9,181 nucleotides of DNA from DATEOR01 sp046734455. GTDB taxonomy: Bacteria; Actinomycetota; Thermoleophilia; Gaiellales; Gaiellaceae. The stretch is from NCBI GenBank assembly GCA_046734455.1, contig JBKPRJ010000011.1:1-9181 (forward strand), read 5' to 3'. Position 1 is the first letter of the stretch, and every line of letters begins with the position of its first letter. Made by a program: the position numbers and the translations under genes. Positions 5,544 to 9,181 of the stretch are shown here, one piece after another. Below the pieces are notes generated by a model. That model saw only the letters and a list, made by a program, of their open reading frames with translations. It had not been told where the DNA came from and searched no databases.

Positions 5544-6857
5544 GTGACTCGAGTTCTCGTTGCGACGGACCATTACCCGCCGCTCATCGGAGGTGCACAG
5601 ATCCAGTCGCACATGCTCGCGAGGGAGCTGCACGACCGCGGTCACGAAGTTGTCGTCGCGACTGTCTGGCAGCCGGGCGCACCCAGCGACGAGACACTCG
5701 ACGGCGTCAGGATCCATCGCCTGCGCGAGCTACGCTCCCTCTCTTTCCTCAGGCCCTCGGGGGTGCAACACCATCCGCCGTATCCCGACCCGATTACCGC
5801 CGTTGCACTCCGCCGGCTGATCAAGTCGGTCCAGCCTGAAGTGGTCGACTCCTACGGCTGGATCAGCTTCTCGCTGGCCGCGGCGCTCGTCGGCCTCGAC
5901 GTTCCGCTCGTCGTCACGGCCCGCGATTACGCCCCCACCTGCACGATCCGGACCCTTCTCTATGAGGACCAACCTTGCGGCGGCCCCGCACTCTTCAAGT
6001 GCGTCGGGTGCGCCGGAAGGCACTACGGGCGCCCGAGGGGAACCGTCGCCGCACTGGGCGTGCTTGCCAGCACCCCATTCCTGCGCCGCAAGGTCTCCGG
6101 GCTCAGAAGTATCAGCTCTTACGTCGAAGAGGTGATGCGCCGCGATTTCCTCGGCGGGCTGAAGCATGCAGGGCGGACGGTGACTCGCGTCGTCCCCGAC
6201 ATGATCGAGAAGGAGAGCTCGACGGACACCCTGTTGGCGGAAGCCTCCGGACGACTCGCAGAGCTCCCGGATGAGCCATTCATCCTCTTCGTCGGGGCGC
6301 TTCGCCGCGTAAAGGGCGTCGACGAACTGCTCTCCGCGTACCAGCGCCTCGAGAGTCCGCCCCCGCTCGTTCTCATCGGAACCCTGGAGCCGGACTCGCC
6401 TCGCTTTCCACCGAATGTTCACGTCTTGCTCGACGTTCCCCACGACGCGGTCATGGCGGCGTGGGACCGGTGTCTCTTCGGAGTTCTGCCGTCGCTCTGG
6501 CCCGAGCCTTTCGGCACCGTCGTCACCGAAGCGATGAGCCGGGGCAAGGCCGTGATCGGGACCCGTCCCGGCGGTCACACGGATCTCGTCGCCGACGGGG
6601 AGACCGGCATCCTTGTCCGTGCGGGTGACGTCGACTCGCTCACCAAGGCGATGGACCGCCTGATTCGCAGCGCCGATCTGCGCGAACGTATGGGCCAGGC
6701 CGCCCTCGTTCGATCCAAGCGTTTCGCACCCGAGGCGGTCATGCCGCAGATCGAGACGATGTACGCTTCGGCCCAGGCGGATGGGGTCGCGCCCGAGCGG
6801 GCAAAACGAGGGGGCGGCGATGCGAGTGGACGTCGACCGGGAAGGGCGCTGCGGTGA
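5544..6857 (+). CDS. Family 4 (GT-B fold) glycosyltransferase
   Basis: A 437-residue cytosolic or membrane-associated glycosyltransferase that would add a sugar from a nucleotide-sugar donor to a growing glycan, with retention of configuration. The N-terminal Rossmann half starts VLVATDHYPPLIGGAQIQ (4-21) with the glycine pair (16-17) of GT4 enzymes. The C-terminal half starts ILFVGALRRVKGVDELL (247-263), carrying the Arg/Lys pair that binds the donor phosphates, and has the E-x7-E motif EPFGTVVTE (321-329), then GGHTDLVADGETGILV (343-358). An insert in the first half holds four cysteines (133, 145, 153, 156; pattern C-x11-C-x7-C-x2-C), a feature of one GT4 subgroup that looks metal-binding. 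The GTG start at 5544 is preceded by AAGAGG three bases away. The last 25 or so residues are basic and disordered. It overlaps the next GT by 4 bases. Sugar specificity is not readable. Confidence 0.9.
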   Translation: MTRVLVATDHYPPLIGGAQIQSHMLARELHDRGHEVVVATVWQPGAPSDETLDGVRIHRLRELRSLSFLRPSGVQHHPPYPDPITAVALRRLIKSVQPEVVDSYGWISFSLAAALVGLDVPLVVTARDYAPTCTIRTLLYEDQPCGGPALFKCVGCAGRHYGRPRGTVAALGVLASTPFLRRKVSGLRSISSYVEEVMRRDFLGGLKHAGRTVTRVVPDMIEKESSTDTLLAEASGRLAELPDEPFILFVGALRRVKGVDELLSAYQRLESPPPLVLIGTLEPDSPRFPPNVHVLLDVPHDAVMAAWDRCLFGVLPSLWPEPFGTVVTEAMSRGKAVIGTRPGGHTDLVADGETGILVRAGDVDSLTKAMDRLIRSADLRERMGQAALVRSKRFAPEAVMPQIETMYASAQADGVAPERAKRGGGDASGRRPGRALR

Positions 6858-7912
6858 CCGACGCAAGCATTGACGTCATCGTGAACAACTACGACTACGG
6901 CCCGTTCCTGCAGGCTGCCATCGACAGCGCCCTCGCGCAGTCGTACGCCAAGGTACGAGTCGTGGTCGTCGACGATGGATCCACCGACGACTCGCGGACG
7001 ATCATCGAGTCGTACGGGTCCGAAGTCGTTTCAGTCTTCAAGGCCAACGGGGGACAGGCATCAGCGTTCAACGCCGGGATTGACGAAAGCGACGCGGAGT
7101 TCGTCATCTTTCTCGACGCCGATGACGTCCTGAGACCAGACATCTGTGCGGAAGTAGCAGAGGCCTTCGCCCGTGACCCGTCCGCGGCGAGGGTTCAGTA
7201 CCGCATGGAGGTCATCGATGAAGGCGGGAGCCCGACCGGAATCCTGAAGCCACCAAGCTATGTGAAGCTACCTTCCGGCGACCTTCGCCGCCACGCGGTC
7301 GCCTTTCCCTTCGACGTGCCGTGGATCGCAACCAGCGGTAACGCGTTTCGCTCTCAGGCGATCCGTCGAGTGGCGCCCATTCCTGAAAACGACTTCCGCA
7401 TTCTCGCCGATTGGTACCTCGTTCACCTCACATCGTTGCTCGGAACGGTCGCTTCCCTCGACCTGGTCGGCGCATACCGGCGCGTGCATGGCCGCAATCT
7501 GCACGAGCTCCACGAGCCGGTCCTCGATCTGGCGCAGCTTCGCCAGTCGATTGATGCGGCCGCGGGCGTCACCCCGTATCTTCGCGACCTCGCGCTCGAG
7601 CTCGGAATCGCCGACGGGAACGTGACCACTCGCGCGGTGTCGGAGATCGGCAACCGTCTGATCTATCTCCGTCTCGGACCGGCGGACGACCGGTTCCCCG
7701 ATGACAGCCGGCTGAAGCTTCTCTGGAGAGGCATTCGCGCCGCGCTGGGACGGTTCGACGTTGCGCCACTCATGCGGCTCGTCTTCGTCGGTTGGCTCAT
7801 CGCCGAAGCGTTCGCGCCACGGCCGCTCGCGCGACATCTCGCCGAGCTCTTCGTCTTTCCCGAGCGGCGCGGTCGGCTGAGCCCGATGTTCGCGGGCCTG
7901 AGACGCTACTGA
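6854..7912 (+). CDS. Family 2 (GT-A fold) glycosyltransferase
   Basis: A 352-residue inverting glycosyltransferase. The donor-binding core is complete: SIDVIVNNYDYGPFLQAAI at the N-terminus (5-23), VVVDDGSTDDS (37-47), the NGGQASAFNAGI acceptor-side segment (65-76) and the metal-binding FLDADD (86-91). Where many GT2 enzymes have the ED catalytic-base motif this one has ILADWYLV (183-190), with Asp186 a likely equivalent. The C-terminal hundred residues are helical with a moderately hydrophobic stretch near 305-318 (LMRLVFVGWLIAEAF), which may touch the membrane. The GTG start overlaps the GT4 stop as GTGA, so the two are translationally coupled and probably act one after the other on the same glycan. 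The stop is followed by a 178-base gap with its own promoter. Confidence 0.88.
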   Translation: MTDASIDVIVNNYDYGPFLQAAIDSALAQSYAKVRVVVVDDGSTDDSRTIIESYGSEVVSVFKANGGQASAFNAGIDESDAEFVIFLDADDVLRPDICAEVAEAFARDPSAARVQYRMEVIDEGGSPTGILKPPSYVKLPSGDLRRHAVAFPFDVPWIATSGNAFRSQAIRRVAPIPENDFRILADWYLVHLTSLLGTVASLDLVGAYRRVHGRNLHELHEPVLDLAQLRQSIDAAAGVTPYLRDLALELGIADGNVTTRAVSEIGNRLIYLRLGPADDRFPDDSRLKLLWRGIRAALGRFDVAPLMRLVFVGWLIAEAFAPRPLARHLAELFVFPERRGRLSPMFAGLRRY

Positions 7913-7942
7913 GAGGGCCCCCAGGCACACCCCGATCGCCGG

Positions 7943-7971
7943 TTGAGGCATTCTTGGGTCTTGCCTAGAAT
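7943..7971 (+). promoter_or_regulatory. Sigma70-type promoter for the downstream GT2 pair
   Basis: TTGAGG (7943-7948), a 17-base spacer, then TAGAAT (7966-7971). The -35 matches TTGACA at 4 of 6 positions, the -10 matches TATAAT at 5 of 6 including the invariant A2 and T6, and the spacing is optimal. Transcription would begin near 7978-7980, leaving a leader of about 110 bases before the GT2 start at 8091. It lies in a true intergenic gap, downstream of one GT2 gene and upstream of another, which supports a functional role. This is the best promoter match seen in the window. Confidence 0.6.
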
Positions 7972-7998
7972 CCGACCGGCACAGGGGAGCGACGGGAC

Positions 7999-8091
7999 CT
8001 GCGCGCCATCGTGAACGATCCTTACTACGACTGCGGCCTCGCGTCGTCCGACCGGGCGACCCAAACAGCCGTCGTTTCAAAGACGGGCTGA
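7999..8091 (+). CDS. Possible 26-30 codon leader ORF ending on the GT2 start codon
   Basis: In the leader downstream of the 7943-7971 promoter, a short frame runs to TGA 8089-8091 and overlaps the GT2 ATG 8091-8093 as TGATG. Two starts are possible. CTG 7999 sits 9 bases after a strong AGGGGAG (7983-7989); GTG 8011 (product begins MNDPYYDCGL) is a more usual codon but has no ribosome site at the right distance. The peptide is not recognised. The GT2 gene itself has only a poor ribosome site (GGG four bases upstream), which makes coupling from a leader plausible. The alternatives are a chance ORF, or a 5' UTR whose AGGGGAG serves another purpose. Confidence 0.25.
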   Translation: MRAIVNDPYYDCGLASSDRATQTAVVSKTG

Positions 8092-9032
8092 TGCCGGGCG
8101 CAGCCGCTGAACCAGGGGCAACCCAAACCCCACCGACCGTTTCGGTCGTGATCATCTTCAGGGATCCCGGAGCATTCCTCTTTGAGGCGATCGAAAGCGT
8201 CCAGGGGCAAACCCTTACGAGCTGGGAGCTGTTGCTCGTGGACGACGGTTCGATCGACGGAAGCAGCGAGCTTGCGCGCGCGATCGCCGCCGAGGCTCCG
8301 GACCGAGTTCGCTACCTCGAGCACGTGGGTCATGCGAATCGTGGCATGAGCGCGAGCAGGAACCTCGGCATCACCCACGCACGCGGGGACTTCATCGCCT
8401 TCCTCGACGCGGACGACGAGCTCGTGCCCACCGCGCTCGAAGAGGAAGTGGCGATCCTCGAGGCTCACCAGCGGGTCGGCATGGTGTATGGCCCGCTCGA
8501 GTACTGGTACGGCTGGACAGGACGGGCCGAGGACGAGGAGCGTGACTTCGTGCACCCGGTCGGGGTCGACACGGACCGGATCTACGAGCCCCCGGATCTG
8601 ATCGCGCTCTTCATCCAGAACATCGCTTTTGCCCCCTCCGGGATGCTCCTGCGTCGAGAGCTCGTGCTGGAGGTCGGGGGCTTCGAGGAATCGTTCCGCG
8701 ACCTCTACGAAGACCAGGTCTTTGCGGCCAAGATCTGCCGGACGACGCCGGTCTACATCTCGAGCCGGTGCTGGTACCGGTACCGGCAGCACCCGAATTC
8801 CTGCTGTCTGACCGCCGAACGCGATGGTCGGCTCGATGCCTCACGGGCACCGTTTTTGCGCTGGCTGCAGGGATATCTCGAACGTGAGGGCCTCGTGGGG
8901 GGAGACGCCTGGGAGCTCGTGGCCAAGGAGCTTCGGCGCCGGTCAGCGGGCGGGCGGGTGCTTGCCCGCATCGCGGCCGGCGGCCGCCGTGCGCATGGGC
9001 TCGTCGGTCGGCTGGGCGGCGTCGACCGGTGA
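8091..9032 (+). CDS. Family 2 (GT-A fold) glycosyltransferase
   Basis: A 313-residue inverting glycosyltransferase with every core motif of a canonical GT2: TVSVVIIFRDPGAFLFEAI (16-34), LLVDDGSIDGS (48-58), NRGMSASRNLGI (83-94), GDFIAFLDADDE (99-110) with the metal-binding DAD, APSGMLLRRE (181-190), the catalytic-base motif YEDQVFAAKI (206-215) and a late YRQHPNS (231-237). The motif set resembles that of bacterial O-antigen, capsule or EPS glycosyltransferases. The first 15 residues are Ala/Pro-rich and probably disordered. The frame is open upstream of 8091 but has no standard start codon there, so the ATG is the best choice. It ends with a GTGA overlap into the next GT2 gene. Sugar donor and acceptor are unknown. 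Confidence 0.92.
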   Translation: MPGAAAEPGATQTPPTVSVVIIFRDPGAFLFEAIESVQGQTLTSWELLLVDDGSIDGSSELARAIAAEAPDRVRYLEHVGHANRGMSASRNLGITHARGDFIAFLDADDELVPTALEEEVAILEAHQRVGMVYGPLEYWYGWTGRAEDEERDFVHPVGVDTDRIYEPPDLIALFIQNIAFAPSGMLLRRELVLEVGGFEESFRDLYEDQVFAAKICRTTPVYISSRCWYRYRQHPNSCCLTAERDGRLDASRAPFLRWLQGYLEREGLVGGDAWELVAKELRRRSAGGRVLARIAAGGRRAHGLVGRLGGVDR

Positions 9033-9181
9033 GCGTCGGACTCGTCTCGGTCGTCGTGCCATTTCGGAATGCGGAGCGGTTTCTCGGCGAGGCGATCGAG
9101 AGCGTCACAGCCCAGACCTATGGGAACTGGGAGCTTCTGCTCGTCGACGACGGGTCGACCGACGAAAGTCCGAAAATCGCC
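9029..9181 (+). CDS. Family 2 glycosyltransferase, N-terminal part only (cut by window edge)
   Basis: A GTG at 9029 overlaps the stop of the preceding GT2 by 4 bases, and the frame stays open for 51 codons to the edge. The visible residues start MSVGLVSVVVPFRNAERFLG and contain LLLVDDGSTDES, the first donor-binding motif of GT2 enzymes. The stretch from AIESVTAQT to LLLVDDGS is close to the matching stretch of the preceding enzyme (AIESVQGQT to LLLVDDGS), suggesting a tandem duplication. The rest of the gene lies outside, so neither the DxD nor the catalytic base can be checked. Translational coupling puts it in the same operon and probably the same glycan pathway. Confidence 0.88.
   Translation, partial: MSVGLVSVVVPFRNAERFLGEAIESVTAQTYGNWELLLVDDGSTDESPKIA

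Overview
The window is GC-rich and densely packed with genes. GTG and TTG starts, 4-base GTGA overlaps and the protein style suggest an actinobacterium, perhaps of the Thermoleophilia type; this placement is inferred from composition and protein style only. No rRNA, tRNA, CRISPR array, transposase or phage gene is visible. The content is a surface-glycan assembly locus: three sulfotransferases of two different families, a Wzx/PST-type flippase, a cytoplasmic-looking beta-propeller protein, one GT4 and three GT2 glycosyltransferases (the last cut by the window edge).

Layout: (1) 2-214, + strand, the C-terminal end of a probably secreted protein with a jellyroll (LamG-like) domain. (2) 380-2059, + strand, a two-gene unit with a classical PAPS-dependent sulfotransferase followed 6 bases later by a Stf0/NodH-like sulfotransferase. 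(3) 2063-5347, - strand, a tightly coupled three-gene unit read from right to left: sulfotransferase (4415-5347), flippase (3079-4413), beta-propeller (2063-3076). It converges on unit 2 with only 3 bases between the stop codons. (4) 5348-5543, a divergent intergenic region holding a 23-codon leader ORF that ends in an ATGA overlap with the - strand sulfotransferase. (5) 5544-7912, + strand, a GT4 and a GT2 gene with a GTGA overlap. (6) 7913-8090, a leader region with a good sigma70-type promoter (TTGAGG-17-TAGAAT) and a second short ORF whose stop overlaps the next start (TGATG). (7) 8091 to the end, two GT2 genes joined by another GTGA overlap.

Inferred working model: the GT2/GT4 enzymes build a lipid-linked oligosaccharide at the inner membrane face, the sulfotransferases add sulfate from PAPS to sugar hydroxyls, and the flippase exports the product. 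The beta-propeller is translationally tied to the flippase and has no recognised role. Genes for PAPS synthesis, a polymerase or an initiating phosphoglycosyl transferase are not in the window. The most interesting features are the concentration of sulfotransferases, the histidine-bearing propeller inside the sulfotransferase-flippase operon, and the two short leader ORFs that both end exactly on the next gene's start codon.
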